Source: Phycisphaeraceae bacterium
GTDB lineage: Bacteria > Planctomycetota > Phycisphaerae > Phycisphaerales > Phycisphaeraceae
DNA: 64,000 nucleotides
Direction: 5' to 3'
Assembly (NCBI GenBank): GCA_029260595.1
Contig: JAJDCY010000010.1
Location: 669,675-733,674, forward strand
Below, one piece after another: positions 8,225-18,099 of the stretch. Numbering within the stretch: position 1 is the stretch's first letter; each line of letters opens with the position of its first letter. The position numbers and the translations under genes are program-made. The notes beneath the pieces were generated by a model, which searched no databases, was not told the DNA's origin, and saw nothing but the letters and a program-made list of their open reading frames with translations.

Positions 8225-9391
8225 TTGCTGACGGCTGGAATACGCATGCTCTCATTCACACCCACAACTACACCCAGGCTACTTATGGTTAGCCACTGCG
8301 TGCCGGACCCGGTAGGGGGGGCAGGCCGATCGCGTGCATGGCAGTTGCTGCGTTTGGCGGCAGAATCGCACCGCGTTGATCTCGCGTGTGTGCTCGACCA
8401 ACCGATGAATCTTTCCCATTGGCGCGTTATCAATCAACACGTCGACCGCATCGCAATCGAAACCGCTGGCTGGTGTCGAACCGCGCTCGGCCGGGTAACA
8501 GGGCTTTGCGATCGCTCACTCGCGGATCGGGTTCGCCTGGGCGGTGCGACGACACAGACGATGCGTGATTGGTCACGCGACTGCGACTACGACGCGGTCC
8601 TTTGCACCCACCCCGGGCTGTGGCAGCAGGCGGCTGGCGTCGAGACCGGTTTGGCCGTGCTCGATCTGTACTGCGATCGCTCCCGGCTAGCCCGAGGCCG
8701 CACCGGCGCCGTGGCTGAGTCGTTTTTACGCCGGCGCCCGTGTGACATCGTGACACTGAACTGGGCGGCGTCGCTGCGTGGATTGGCGGGGCAACCCTAT
8801 CAGACCGTGATCCTGCCGGACGCCGTGGATCTGAGTTACTTCGAAGCGGGCGTTGGCCAGTCGACAGCCATGGAGTTCAGTCGGGAGCGGCCGCGACTGG
8901 TGTTTCACACGGACTGGACCCGGCGCGGCGGCCGACGGGCGCTTGATTGGTTTAAGGAACGCATTTGGCCGTTCGTCCGGGACGTTGTGCCCGACGCACA
9001 GCTTGAGCCGACGCGTAAATCGGCATCAACCGACACCGTCGCCGCGTTACACAGCGCATCGGTTGTTGTGTCGCCGCATTCACACGTGGAACAGGCCCGG
9101 CTACCGATCCTCCAGGCCATGGCCACCCGCCGGCCGGTAATCGCTTCGAGCAAAGCCACCGAATCGCTCGGCGTCCGTCACGGCGAGCACCTGCTGGCAC
9201 CGGATAACGAAGCCGGATGGGTTGATTCTTGCGTAATGTCGTTGTGCTCAGCGAGCGTCCGATCAGAACTTGCCCGCAACGCCCGGGCCTTCGTCGAACG
9301 CCACTACCCGTTTGGTGAATCCGGCGAAGAGTTGGTTAAGGCCCTCGGCGGTGGGCGGAGCGAGCCAACGTGGCTGGCCCGCGCGGCGTAG
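8225..9391 (+). CDS. Glycosyltransferase, GT4-like (exosortase-EPS-associated type)
   Basis: 388 residues if the TTG at 8225 is used; the ATG at 8246 (381 residues) has GGA about 8 nt upstream and is at least as likely. N-terminal LLMVSHCVPDPVGGAGRSRAWQLLRLAAESHRVDLACV resembles the opening of group 1 glycosyltransferases found in exosortase EPS clusters. The middle region VILPDAVDLSYFEAG corresponds to the usual 'pNGVD' strand, and the C-terminal half has HSHVEQARLPILQAMATRRPVIAS, the acceptor/donor nucleotide-sugar region of GT4 enzymes. Last gene of the EPS run, 27 bp after the kinase. Donor and acceptor sugars cannot be read from sequence. Confidence 0.8.
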   Translation: MLTAGIRMLSFTPTTTPRLLMVSHCVPDPVGGAGRSRAWQLLRLAAESHRVDLACVLDQPMNLSHWRVINQHVDRIAIETAGWCRTALGRVTGLCDRSLADRVRLGGATTQTMRDWSRDCDYDAVLCTHPGLWQQAAGVETGLAVLDLYCDRSRLARGRTGAVAESFLRRRPCDIVTLNWAASLRGLAGQPYQTVILPDAVDLSYFEAGVGQSTAMEFSRERPRLVFHTDWTRRGGRRALDWFKERIWPFVRDVVPDAQLEPTRKSASTDTVAALHSASVVVSPHSHVEQARLPILQAMATRRPVIASSKATESLGVRHGEHLLAPDNEAGWVDSCVMSLCSASVRSELARNARAFVERHYPFGESGEELVKALGGGRSEPTWLARAA

Positions 9392-9464
9392 CAAGCGGCC
9401 AAGTCATTCTCCGCGGTCAACAAGTCAAGTGTCTTGGGGCTGAGACCGAAAACCCTGGCCTGCT

Positions 9465-12400
9465 TTAGCTTGCCGGCTTATCCTCGGCAGCGCCTTCCTG
9501 CTCACCTTGGCGGCGCCGCTCCTCACGTTGTTTTTGCTTCTCGAGTTGCTGCCGCAACAACCCTTCGAGGAGGTTGCCGACGGGGTCCTGCTCAGGGACA
9601 GGTTCAGCATCAGGGTCGGTACTGCCGTCAGGCGGTGGTTGCTTCTTGCCACCCTTGAGAATATCCAGCACTTCGCCGACCCGCTCCACTTCCTCACTGT
9701 ACCCGTATTTTTTGGCGGCCAATCGGGTCGCCTCCGAAACCACCGACGAGTAGTCGACGATCGGTTCGTCGAACGTTCCCCGCATGGGGATTTCGAACTC
9801 ATACCCCGGCTCGATCACGTCACGCAGGCCGAACGCTTTGGCCATTGTTTGCCCGGATACGGCCATCGTCATGTCGAGGTTCTTGTTGGCTTGGTCCACA
9901 CGGCCGCGGAAGCCCAGCACGAGGTTGTCCATCGTCATAGTCATGTCGCTGTATGAGATCACGCCGTCTTCGAGGTGGACCTTCAGCGGTGTGAACGACG
10001 CGGTGGGTTGTTGGCTGGTGTCGCGCTTGAACGCGCGGCGGAGTGTGTTGACGAGTCCGCGATTCTGAAACTGCAGCGTGCCCAGGTCCAACTCCGCATC
10101 GGCTTTGATTCGGCTGAACGAAAAATCACTAACCGGCAGATTCAACCCCTCGGGTTTGACCTTTAGTTTGAGGGGTTGTTTAGACCCAACCGCATCGAGG
10201 AACAGCGGGTTGATTCGCTTTAGCCATGTCTTGGAAAGCTCGGGGCTGACCGCGAGTGTCGCTGTGGCATCCTCGCGCAGTTCGATCCTCTCGCCGATCC
10301 GTGCGGGGATGTGGGCCGTCGCTCGCGTCGCGTTGATCGATAGGTCCATGTCGGACGGCTCGGCCTGGGTGTACCGGCCTTGCCACCGCACGTCCGCGGA
10401 CTCGCCGAGCAGGTTGGTGAGCTGCGAGTCCGGGCCGGCCAGCACGTCAACCAACGCGACCGGGAGCGACTCAGCGTGGGTGTCGGTCGTTATCGATAAG
10501 CCGGGGCGGTTGAATGCACCGTCCGTCGTAAGCAGGTGTTCGATCTGTGTGCTGGAGGAGATACGGCCTTGCGGGTGAGGTTTGCCGGCGCGATCGAGGA
10601 ATACCATGTTGCCGGATAGATCAAGCGAAACTAGATCACCGGGTTGCGGCGCGACCAGATCGACCTTAAAGCCGCTCAGTTGCACCGATTGTTCATCGAT
10701 CAGCCCACGCAGGGTCAGTGCGAACGTGCCGCTGCCGTGGAGGTGTGAGCGGTCTGGATCAAAACGCATCGCTGTCGATTGTGCGGGTGCGGGGAGAGCG
10801 GTGTCGGCCGCTTGCGATTCAGGTAGCCAGCCGATCTGCGAGCCGCCCCACACCGTGCGGATCACCGCCGGCTCGGTCAGCGATACACGCCGCGGGTCGG
10901 TTGCAGTTTGCGATGCGGTTCGGCCGTCCTGCCACGCGTCGACAGCCTGTGGCGTGACGACGTACTCGATCCACGATTGGTCAGTGATCGAGAGCAACCG
11001 GTCCCGTGCCGAGTAGCGGCCACCGACATCGGCCTGCAGCCGCGCCGACTCGATGCGGCCGGTGACCGACACGGCCCGCTGGGCGTCGGTCGTGAGTTCT
11101 ACGTCGATCGAGTCGACCGACTCACCCAGCCAAATGCCAAGCTGCCCCGATTCGTTCGCGATCGTCTCGATCAGGCTGGTCGGGAGGGCTTCGACCCGCG
11201 CGTTGCCGTGGACTGTCGGCGAGCCACCAAACGCATCAGTCACCGCGACGTCGGCTCGCATCGTGCCCGTCCGTCGCCCGTGTTCAAATGTCGCATTCGC
11301 GACAAGATTGATCGGTTGGTCTGATCGTGCATCGGGGACCTCGACTGTAATCCCGCGCAATGCCAACCCGGCGAAGCGCGGCCCACCGGTAGGGACGATC
11401 TGATCGATCAGCGTCTTGATGCCCATCTTGATGGTGCGACGCTCGGTATCGGTGAACGGGAACTCGAGGCTGGTGATCTGGAACCGCGCGTTGGCTGCCT
11501 GGGCCAATGACAGCGACCCCATCCCCTGCGGGAGTGGGCCGTACTGTTCGCCGAGCAACTCGATCGCGTGCGGCTGAACCGCGACGAGCACTTGCCCGCC
11601 CTTGGTCAGCACGATGCCGTCGCGCGACACATGCCCGCGCACATCAGCCGAGAGAAAGTCGGCATCGGCCGTCATCTCAAACGCCCCGGCCAACCCACCA
11701 CCGCCTTCGCGGCGCGTGACCTGCGACGACATCTGGATACTCAGCCGCGGTCCGATCGCCGCTTCGACCAACTCGCCCGACCCGGCCAGAGCGTCGATCG
11801 CACTCATGGGGATATCGATCAGGCCGAGTTGAATCGAAGCGTTCGGTTCGGACGGGTTGATGCCTGACGTTGAGTCAAGGTAGTGGTGTAGTCGTCCGTG
11901 CAAATCGATCCGCCCGGCTTTGTCGTTGTGCGAGATCTCAGTGCTGATGTCGGCTCGCAACACAGTCGCCGGTTCGGCGAAGCCAATCAATCCCCGCGTG
12001 TTTCGTAGTGCGATCACCGGGCCTGCTCCCTGTCCGGTTTCTAACACGACATCACTCATGCCAATCTGCAGCCCACCGGTTGCGCTGGCAAGATCGAGAG
12101 TCCGGTCGGCGTGCCCGAGTTCGATCGCGGTCGCTGTGACGGTGATGTCGACCTTCTCGGCAAGGTGAAACTGGCCGGCTGGGCCCGAGCCCGCGTCCAC
12201 CGCCCCTTGCACCAAGTGATCAAACGCCTCAGGGGCCACGCTTAGCTTGATCGAGGACCCGGGCGCCACCGCAGTGCGTTGCGAGTCGGCCGTCAGGTCA
12301 ACACGGGCGTCGAGGTGCTGGCTGTTGGCCATGATCGTTGCGGTGATCTCGGTAGCGCTGCCGTGCAGGTTGACCCGGGCATCGAGTGTCGGCCCCAACA

Positions 12401-13241
12401 ATGCCAGCACTGTGCCACCCTGATTGAGCAGCCGGTCCACGGCATCGACGGGCAAGCCGGATAACTCCACCTGTGCCTCGATGGTCGCGGTCGCGGGCTG
12501 GCATCGACCTGATACGTCGAACAGGTTCTTCGCTTGGAGGACGGCTTTGGCTTCGCCCCTGTCGGTGCCCTGGCGGACAGCCGCCTTGATCATGGCTGTG
12601 ATGTTGCCCGGCCCGGGTGCATCGATCGACCCGGACACGTCGATCTCGACGGCGGCCGCGCCCTGTTCGCGATACGTAATGTGACCGTCACTTACGTCGA
12701 GTGTGAAATGGGCGTTGGCTGGGATCGACGGGACGCGGTCCGTCTTGTCGCCTGGGGAAGGCTTTTTCTTCGGGGCCTTCTCGGCGGGCGCATCGGCATC
12801 ACGCAGCGCTCGGCCGAGATTGGTTGAGCCGTCGGCGTAGCGCTCGATCGTCGCGACCGGGCCGTCGAGATGGATGTGCCCGAGGTCACCATTGCGATTG
12901 ACTAATTTATAAAGAGACACGCCCGGGGCATCGAGCGTCGGCGCACGCAACACCACCGCACCGTCGGGGTCGGTCAACTCCAGCCCGGTGATCCGCTGAC
13001 CGGAGAACCAGGCGAGGCTGATGTCATCGATCGTGATGTTGCCCGCGATCGAACGGTTGGCGATGCCGACAACGAACCCCTTGCCGGCTGGGGTGCTAAG
13101 CAGAACCGGCAGCAGCGCAACAACCCCCGCGATCAGCACGATCGCGCCGACCGCTGCAAGCACAACGCGCCTGATCCACCGCCGGCGGGGCTTGCCGGGT
13201 GGTGGGCTCGACGATTCGGGGGTGTCGCTTTTTTCAGTCAT
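9465..13241 (-). CDS. Large AsmA-like inner-membrane-anchored protein
   Basis: About 1,258 residues. A short basic cytoplasmic tail (RRRWIRR) and one TM helix (about 25-48) precede a very long region of alternating beta-strand character with repeated 'inner-product' phrases typical of AsmA/TamB/DUF748-type bridge proteins (NITIDDISLAWFSGQRITGLELTD, then FTPLKVHLEDGVISYSDMTMTMDNL near the C-terminus). The terminal 60 residues are charged (EKQKQREERRRQGEQEG). The start at 13241 (MTEKSDTPES) is preferred: the open frame extends 68 codons upstream, but that segment has no TM context or family likeness. Family role: lipid transport or outer-membrane biogenesis. Assignment comes from architecture, not a signature motif. 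Confidence 0.65.
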   Translation of the reverse strand: MTEKSDTPESSSPPPGKPRRRWIRRVVLAAVGAIVLIAGVVALLPVLLSTPAGKGFVVGIANRSIAGNITIDDISLAWFSGQRITGLELTDPDGAVVLRAPTLDAPGVSLYKLVNRNGDLGHIHLDGPVATIERYADGSTNLGRALRDADAPAEKAPKKKPSPGDKTDRVPSIPANAHFTLDVSDGHITYREQGAAAVEIDVSGSIDAPGPGNITAMIKAAVRQGTDRGEAKAVLQAKNLFDVSGRCQPATATIEAQVELSGLPVDAVDRLLNQGGTVLALLGPTLDARVNLHGSATEITATIMANSQHLDARVDLTADSQRTAVAPGSSIKLSVAPEAFDHLVQGAVDAGSGPAGQFHLAEKVDITVTATAIELGHADRTLDLASATGGLQIGMSDVVLETGQGAGPVIALRNTRGLIGFAEPATVLRADISTEISHNDKAGRIDLHGRLHHYLDSTSGINPSEPNASIQLGLIDIPMSAIDALAGSGELVEAAIGPRLSIQMSSQVTRREGGGGLAGAFEMTADADFLSADVRGHVSRDGIVLTKGGQVLVAVQPHAIELLGEQYGPLPQGMGSLSLAQAANARFQITSLEFPFTDTERRTIKMGIKTLIDQIVPTGGPRFAGLALRGITVEVPDARSDQPINLVANATFEHGRRTGTMRADVAVTDAFGGSPTVHGNARVEALPTSLIETIANESGQLGIWLGESVDSIDVELTTDAQRAVSVTGRIESARLQADVGGRYSARDRLLSITDQSWIEYVVTPQAVDAWQDGRTASQTATDPRRVSLTEPAVIRTVWGGSQIGWLPESQAADTALPAPAQSTAMRFDPDRSHLHGSGTFALTLRGLIDEQSVQLSGFKVDLVAPQPGDLVSLDLSGNMVFLDRAGKPHPQGRISSSTQIEHLLTTDGAFNRPGLSITTDTHAESLPVALVDVLAGPDSQLTNLLGESADVRWQGRYTQAEPSDMDLSINATRATAHIPARIGERIELREDATATLAVSPELSKTWLKRINPLFLDAVGSKQPLKLKVKPEGLNLPVSDFSFSRIKADAELDLGTLQFQNRGLVNTLRRAFKRDTSQQPTASFTPLKVHLEDGVISYSDMTMTMDNLVLGFRGRVDQANKNLDMTMAVSGQTMAKAFGLRDVIEPGYEFEIPMRGTFDEPIVDYSSVVSEATRLAAKKYGYSEEVERVGEVLDILKGGKKQPPPDGSTDPDAEPVPEQDPVGNLLEGLLRQQLEKQKQREERRRQGEQEGAAEDKPAS

Positions 13242-13467
13242 GACGGTTCTGGTTCCGATATTTCGGTGACCCGCGTTGCCGGTCTTAATGTCGATTATCC
13301 GATGCCCGGTATCCGGCTGCTCGCGCTCACGGCATCCGGCCCAGAGCACACGATCGGACCGCGTTGGGGCCGTTGCCGTGACGATCGACGGGCGTCCGCC
13401 CGATCGCCGGATGCGATCCCGGCCATTGAATCTCTGTCGAAACAAGCGAGCTGATTCCTCGGCAACA

Positions 13468-14340
13468 TCATCCGGTCGCCGCTCCGGCTGTTCCGGTTGT
13501 AGGCGTTGTGCCGGCCGCCACCTCGATATCGCCGAGCGCCTGCCCGCACTCGGGGCATACGGGGTCGACCAACTTATGCAGTAAATAGTCGCACTTGGGG
13601 CACCGCGGCTCCTCGATCTCGATGCGGAACTTGAGCCTGCACTGGCAGCATCGCGAGTGGCCGTTGTCTACGGTCTGCCGCGTCAGGCAACGCGGGCAGG
13701 CGATCTCCAACCGCAGGGAAGTCGACACGACCGCGGCGAGCTTATCGATCTCGCGCACCTTATAGAGGACAGGCACGGCGATCGATCCCAGTGCGGCCAA
13801 GATGCCCGCGACTGTCACACACGTTGCGATCACTGTGCCAAAGTCGCCCAGGTACCGAGTGTTGAATAAGTACTCCGAGATCAATTGGAGCAGCGGCAGC
13901 ATCGTGAGGCTCGCCGCGAATAACAACACCGAACAGATCGCGAGCAGCCGTACGTAGCGCATCGCGCCGGGGAACCTCGCGATGGCTAGCAACGCGGCCT
14001 GGGGCAACGCGACGGCCCAGATACCGAGCCACCACATGGCAGTGCCGACCCATTCACTCTGCCACAATTTGACTTCGAGCCAAATCACACCCAGATAGAA
14101 GATCAGGCCAACCCCGCTGATGGCGAAAGCGGTGTCCATTGCGATCCGCCAGACTTTTTTCTCGAGTGCGAGCGCAGCCAGGAGGGACGTTAGGCTAAAC
14201 AGGGCGACCGTCAGCGTGCTCATAATCACACGCATCTGAAGGTCGTTGAAATCGCCGAGTGCCATCGTGCCGATCGCGGCGACAGCGGCGAGCGACAGCG
14301 AGGTGAGTACGGAGATCAGGAAGGTGCGTTTGAGCTTCAT
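13468..14340 (-). CDS. Polytopic membrane protein with two C-terminal zinc ribbons
   Basis: 290 residues. Roughly the first 200 hold about six hydrophobic segments (for example FLISVLTSLSLAAVAAIGTMAL and LLAICSVLLFAASLTMLPLL). The cytoplasmic tail carries two four-cysteine sets, CPRC...CCQC and CPKC...CPEC, each able to bind Zn, followed by a Thr/Ala/Gly-rich end. CPxC ribbons with the phrase 'CPKCDYLL...CPECG' recur in planctomycete membrane proteins of unknown function. It starts 9 bp after the stop of the thioredoxin-fold gene, so the two are very probably one transcript. Function unknown. Confidence 0.8.
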   Translation of the reverse strand: MKLKRTFLISVLTSLSLAAVAAIGTMALGDFNDLQMRVIMSTLTVALFSLTSLLAALALEKKVWRIAMDTAFAISGVGLIFYLGVIWLEVKLWQSEWVGTAMWWLGIWAVALPQAALLAIARFPGAMRYVRLLAICSVLLFAASLTMLPLLQLISEYLFNTRYLGDFGTVIATCVTVAGILAALGSIAVPVLYKVREIDKLAAVVSTSLRLEIACPRCLTRQTVDNGHSRCCQCRLKFRIEIEEPRCPKCDYLLHKLVDPVCPECGQALGDIEVAAGTTPTTGTAGAATG

Positions 14341-14349
14341 CCAGAGGGC

Positions 14350-14919
14350 TCAATCACCGTGCTTCTTGCGCAAACGACCGCTCAATCGCAGGAGCAGGTG
14401 GACGCGTTCGATCTCGTTTAGCCAATCGGTCAGCGCGGCGTTGAGTTCCTCGTACGGCACCGGTGCGCCGGGTAACGGGCAGCTATCGCCGAGTTGCTGA
14501 CGCGCGACGCGCCGATACCGAGACAGTGTCTTGTCGCCGTACCAACCGACCAACTCGAAGTCCTCAGCACAGAAAATCAGCACGGGGACACGTGCGCCTG
14601 CGTTGATCCGCACGTGTGATGCGAGGTCGGCGTGTTCGTCGCGGTCCAACCAACGGACGTTCACCGACTCTGGGTTAGCCTCTGCAACGCGTTGGATCAG
14701 CGGACCCTGTTGCGAGCAGTCGCCGCACCAGATCCCCATCAGGGCGATGACGTTGATCCTGCGAACGAACGACCCGACCAGCTTGCGCTGCGTATCGGTG
14801 AGTGATGCCTGCTCGCCGAGTTGCAGCCAGTTGGCCTTCTGATCGGGCGTGCCGGTGCTGATGTAATCATCGTAGGTCAGCCCGGCATCGTGTTTAGATT
14901 GGAGGAATGCGGCATCCAT
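14350..14919 (-). CDS. Thioredoxin-fold protein (WCGDC active site)
   Basis: 189-residue cytoplasmic protein with no signal peptide. IALMGIWCGDCSQQGP places a redox CxxC (Cys65, Cys68) at the end of the first thioredoxin strand, and RVPVLIF supplies the conserved cis-Pro region. The WCGDC variant and a C-terminal helical extension fit the 'thioredoxin_9' group, which is thought to act in general thiol reduction. Encoded between leuD and the zinc-ribbon membrane protein, which has eight cysteines. A redox relation between the two neighbours is possible but speculative. Confidence 0.85.
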   Translation of the reverse strand: MDAAFLQSKHDAGLTYDDYISTGTPDQKANWLQLGEQASLTDTQRKLVGSFVRRINVIALMGIWCGDCSQQGPLIQRVAEANPESVNVRWLDRDEHADLASHVRINAGARVPVLIFCAEDFELVGWYGDKTLSRYRRVARQQLGDSCPLPGAPVPYEELNAALTDWLNEIERVHLLLRLSGRLRKKHGD

Positions 14920-14982
14920 CGTGGTCGAGTCCTTTGCGGTGAGATTCGTGATCGCCGTTGACGGGGCGGTTGATGCTCGTGC

Positions 14983-15561
14983 TTAACTTCCCGGCGATGA
15001 GCCTTCCAGCATCCCGGTCTGCCGCGCGTAGGCGAACAACCCGCCCGCCTCGATAATCGGCGTGACCTCGCCGAGCGGTTTGAGTTGGTGCGTGGTCCCC
15101 CTGGTCAAGTTGGTTAGTGTGCCGGCGTCGACGTCGACCTCACACTCGTCGCCGGTGTGGGTTTGCTCGACCAGGCGCTCGGTCGATTCACACGGGAGCA
15201 GATACCCGCCGTTGACACAGTTGCGGTAGAAGATCCGAGCGTAGAACTCGGCGACGACGACCTTCGCGCCGGCTTCGGCGATCGCCAGTGGCGCGTGCTC
15301 ACGGGATGAGCCGCAACCAAAGTTCCGGCCGCCGATGACGATGGTGTATTCGGTTTCGAACTCGCCCTCGGGGACGAACCGATTCTCCCCATCGGGCAGC
15401 CCGGCCTGCTTCGGCGGCACGCCGCTCATCGCGTACATCCCGAAATACTTGCGCTCCTTGGCGTCCTCCGGGTTGTAGGCCAGATAGCTCGCGGGAATGA
15501 TCTGGTCGGTGTCGACATCATCGCCGAGTACGTAGGCGGTCCCTTTGATTTTCGTTTCCAT
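14983..15561 (-). CDS. leuD: 3-isopropylmalate dehydratase small subunit
   Basis: 192-residue small (swivel-domain) subunit of isopropylmalate isomerase, leucine biosynthesis, which works as a heterodimer with LeuC carrying the 4Fe-4S cluster. Hallmarks: DDVDTDQIIPASYL at the N-terminus, GGRNFGCGSSREHAP in the swivel loop, and FYARIFYRNCVNGGYLLP. The size matches archaeal/thermophile-type LeuD (about 160-200). The start is ATG 15561, with AAAGGAAAG a few nt upstream; a TTG one codon earlier is not favoured. No leuC lies in the window, so the partner must be encoded elsewhere. It could also belong to the related homoaconitase small subunits. Confidence 0.9.
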   Translation of the reverse strand: METKIKGTAYVLGDDVDTDQIIPASYLAYNPEDAKERKYFGMYAMSGVPPKQAGLPDGENRFVPEGEFETEYTIVIGGRNFGCGSSREHAPLAIAEAGAKVVVAEFYARIFYRNCVNGGYLLPCESTERLVEQTHTGDECEVDVDAGTLTNLTRGTTHQLKPLGEVTPIIEAGGLFAYARQTGMLEGSSPGS

Positions 15562-15645
15562 CAAAGCTTTCCTTTGATTGCTGCTGCGGGGCGGCCGGCG
15601 CGATCGGCAGCTTGGTTGGTTATACGCCTAGGCTAAGTAGCGGGT

Positions 15646-18099
15646 TCATTGAGCCTCGTCGACGGGGGTGGCATTGGCTTCGACCACGACGCTTTCGGCT
15701 GTGTGATCGGGCGTCATCGAGCTGGCCGGCCCGGATAGCGGCGTTGGCGCCGATGCGGAGTCGGGCGTGATGTCTGTTGCCGGGCCGGCTTTGAGCGCGG
15801 CCTGGGCACGCTGTTCCAACTCGCTCAGACGGGGCTCGATCTCGGTGGGGATCGTTTCGCCGACCATCTCTCTTATCTTCTTAAGCAAGCCTGTGGTCTG
15901 TTCGTGTTGATCGGCTTCGAGATTTCGCTGCGCGGTGTCGAGGAAGATCCCGATGGTCATCTCGACGACCTCGTCACGCTGTTCGCCCGGCCAGTCCGCT
16001 TGGCGGAGCAATTGCGCGGCGCTGAAGGCCTGGTCAATCTGCCCTGCGGCGAGCGATGCCCGCGTTAGCCCCAGGTGGTGGCGGCGGTGCTGCTCCTGTG
16101 TGAGTGGTTGTTCGGTGGAACTGATGCGCTCATAGTCCGCGATTGCCAGCGTAGGTTTAGCATTGTGAATCCGTGCGTCTGCACGGGCGAGCAGCAACTC
16201 GATCAATAAAGCGCCGTTGTCTAACCGGCGCGGCGCATCAGGTTCGTCCCTGTGATCGGGCGCTTTAGGATCGGAGGTTTTGGGGTCGTGCGGAGTCGTG
16301 CCGTTAACACCGTTCGGCGCCGCGCGGTCGATCGCAACCGACAGCAGTTGCTCGCGCAGCTCCAACACGTCGCTACGCTCGCGCAGCAACGCATCGGCTG
16401 TAAGGATTGCTTCGGCGGGCACGCGCGACGCCATCGCAACCAGTGCCCGCTGCCAGGCCTCAATGGCCTGGTCGTCCTCAGGCCGGTGCTCGATCAGCGC
16501 GGTGAGCACCGCCGAGTCCGCACCGCGTCGGCGCGCCGCCGCGATCACGATCGGCTGGATCACCGGGTCGCCCGCGTGGCTCGCAAGGGCCGTCAGTGGC
16601 CGATCCGACTCGGCCCATGTTTCTGCCGCAGCCTGACGCACTGCCAAGTCTTTGCTGCCAAGCCAGGCCTCGATGCGCCGCCAGTCTTCGTCATCCCCAA
16701 ACCGACCCAGCAGCCGCAGCGACGGTGCATCGGGCGGACGATCTTCGCGTAGCCTCACCCGCAGCCGCGCTGTCGCTTGGCGGGTTTGATCGGGTGACAG
16801 CAGCCCCGTATCGGCCGCTGCGACAAGAAACGCGGCCGCCTGTTCACTAAGGTCCGGGTCAGCCAACAACGCGAGCGAGCGATCGACCGCCGGCTGGCGC
16901 GGCAACCGGGCCATGATCTGCAGGTACGCCCGCAACACAGCCGGGTCGTGCTCGCCACCCTTGGCCAAGCGTTGTGCGACCGTCTCCGCCGCCGCTTCAT
17001 CGGCCAGATCGTGCAGCAACCGGGCCGCGCGCTGACGGATCGCCGACGAATCACTTTCAAGTTGATCCGCGAGCGCCGCCCGCAGCTCAGGCCCGACCGG
17101 CTGCGCATCGATCAGCCGCTGCAACACCAGGTCCATCGCCAGGTTCCGTGTCGAATCCAGCGGATCGGCCAGCATCCCGATCAAAATCTTGGGACGCTCG
17201 GCCTGGGGCAGCGATCGGTAGAGTTGCCGCTGCGTCTCGGTTAAACGGTCGAGTGTGCGGCGCGTCTGTGCGCGCATCTGGGTGTTGTGGCGCGCGAAGT
17301 TCTCGATGATCATCGACAGCCAGTACTCGCCGGTCAGCTCTTTGTTTCGCGTCCACCAAAACTCCCACCGGCGGGCGTCCGAGCCGTACTCATCGATCCC
17401 CGTCAGGTTCGCCAGCGCGATAAAGCCCGCTTCACGCACGGGCGGCGCCTGGTCGGGTTGCACGAGTCGGATCAACGACCCGACCACGGACCGCTCGCGG
17501 TGATGGCCCAGCGCCAGGATCGCCCCGCGTCGGTGCATGATCTCCGCTTGATTGTCCTCAGCCATCGCGACCAGTTGCCGCACGGTTTTGCGATTCTTGT
17601 ATCGCCCCAACGCAGCCGCGACATCGGCCAGCACGCTGTCGTCGGAGCGCTCGAGCATCTCGAACAGCGGCGACAAAAACTCTTCCGGCGGATTACCCGG
17701 CAGCACAGCCAGTGCCATCGCGATGATGTGTTGGATGGCCGGATCGCCACGCGGGCCCATCTCATCCAGCAGCGGTTCGAGCGCGTGGACGCCACCCGTT
17801 TCCAGCAGTGCGAGCGCGGCTTCGCGGCGCTGCAGCGTCTCGATCTGCGGCTCACGTAAAACGCTCAGGAACAACTCGAGCGATCGATCTGGTTCTGGCG
17901 ATACCGATGTGGCGTCTGGATCGCCCTGCTCGCTCGTTCCGTCGACAGCCGTCGGCGCCGATCCCGGCTCTGCGTTCACCGATCCGCAGATACCCAGCAC
18001 GCCGACACCAAGTAGAACCACACGCCAACAGAGCACGCAAGCGCCTGCTCCGCGCCGTTGGTTCTCCGCTGCTCGCCGCATCTCGATCGATCGGATCAT
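15646..18099 (-). CDS. Exported HEAT-repeat protein
   Basis: About 817 residues. The start at 18099 gives a basic N-terminus, a hydrophobic core (VVLLGVGVLGICG) and a plausible cleavage after VNA (about residue 43); the open frame continues 68 codons upstream across a probable regulatory region and that part is not believed. Most of the protein consists of alpha-helical HEAT-type repeats (for example VLADVAAALGRYKNRKTVRQLVAMA, VREAGFIALANLTG), followed by a helical Gln/Glu/Asp-rich region with TPR-like character and an Ala/Pro/Thr-rich C-terminus. Probably a periplasmic scaffold; no catalytic motif seen. Divergent from the TPR gene at 18287. Confidence 0.75.
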   Translation of the reverse strand: MIRSIEMRRAAENQRRGAGACVLCWRVVLLGVGVLGICGSVNAEPGSAPTAVDGTSEQGDPDATSVSPEPDRSLELFLSVLREPQIETLQRREAALALLETGGVHALEPLLDEMGPRGDPAIQHIIAMALAVLPGNPPEEFLSPLFEMLERSDDSVLADVAAALGRYKNRKTVRQLVAMAEDNQAEIMHRRGAILALGHHRERSVVGSLIRLVQPDQAPPVREAGFIALANLTGIDEYGSDARRWEFWWTRNKELTGEYWLSMIIENFARHNTQMRAQTRRTLDRLTETQRQLYRSLPQAERPKILIGMLADPLDSTRNLAMDLVLQRLIDAQPVGPELRAALADQLESDSSAIRQRAARLLHDLADEAAAETVAQRLAKGGEHDPAVLRAYLQIMARLPRQPAVDRSLALLADPDLSEQAAAFLVAAADTGLLSPDQTRQATARLRVRLREDRPPDAPSLRLLGRFGDDEDWRRIEAWLGSKDLAVRQAAAETWAESDRPLTALASHAGDPVIQPIVIAAARRRGADSAVLTALIEHRPEDDQAIEAWQRALVAMASRVPAEAILTADALLRERSDVLELREQLLSVAIDRAAPNGVNGTTPHDPKTSDPKAPDHRDEPDAPRRLDNGALLIELLLARADARIHNAKPTLAIADYERISSTEQPLTQEQHRRHHLGLTRASLAAGQIDQAFSAAQLLRQADWPGEQRDEVVEMTIGIFLDTAQRNLEADQHEQTTGLLKKIREMVGETIPTEIEPRLSELEQRAQAALKAGPATDITPDSASAPTPLSGPASSMTPDHTAESVVVEANATPVDEAQ

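Noticed and set aside
9507..12827. Several plus-strand frames opposite the AsmA-like gene
   Set aside because: Arg/Pro/Ser-rich shadows of the minus-strand gene; no start sites or recognisable domains.
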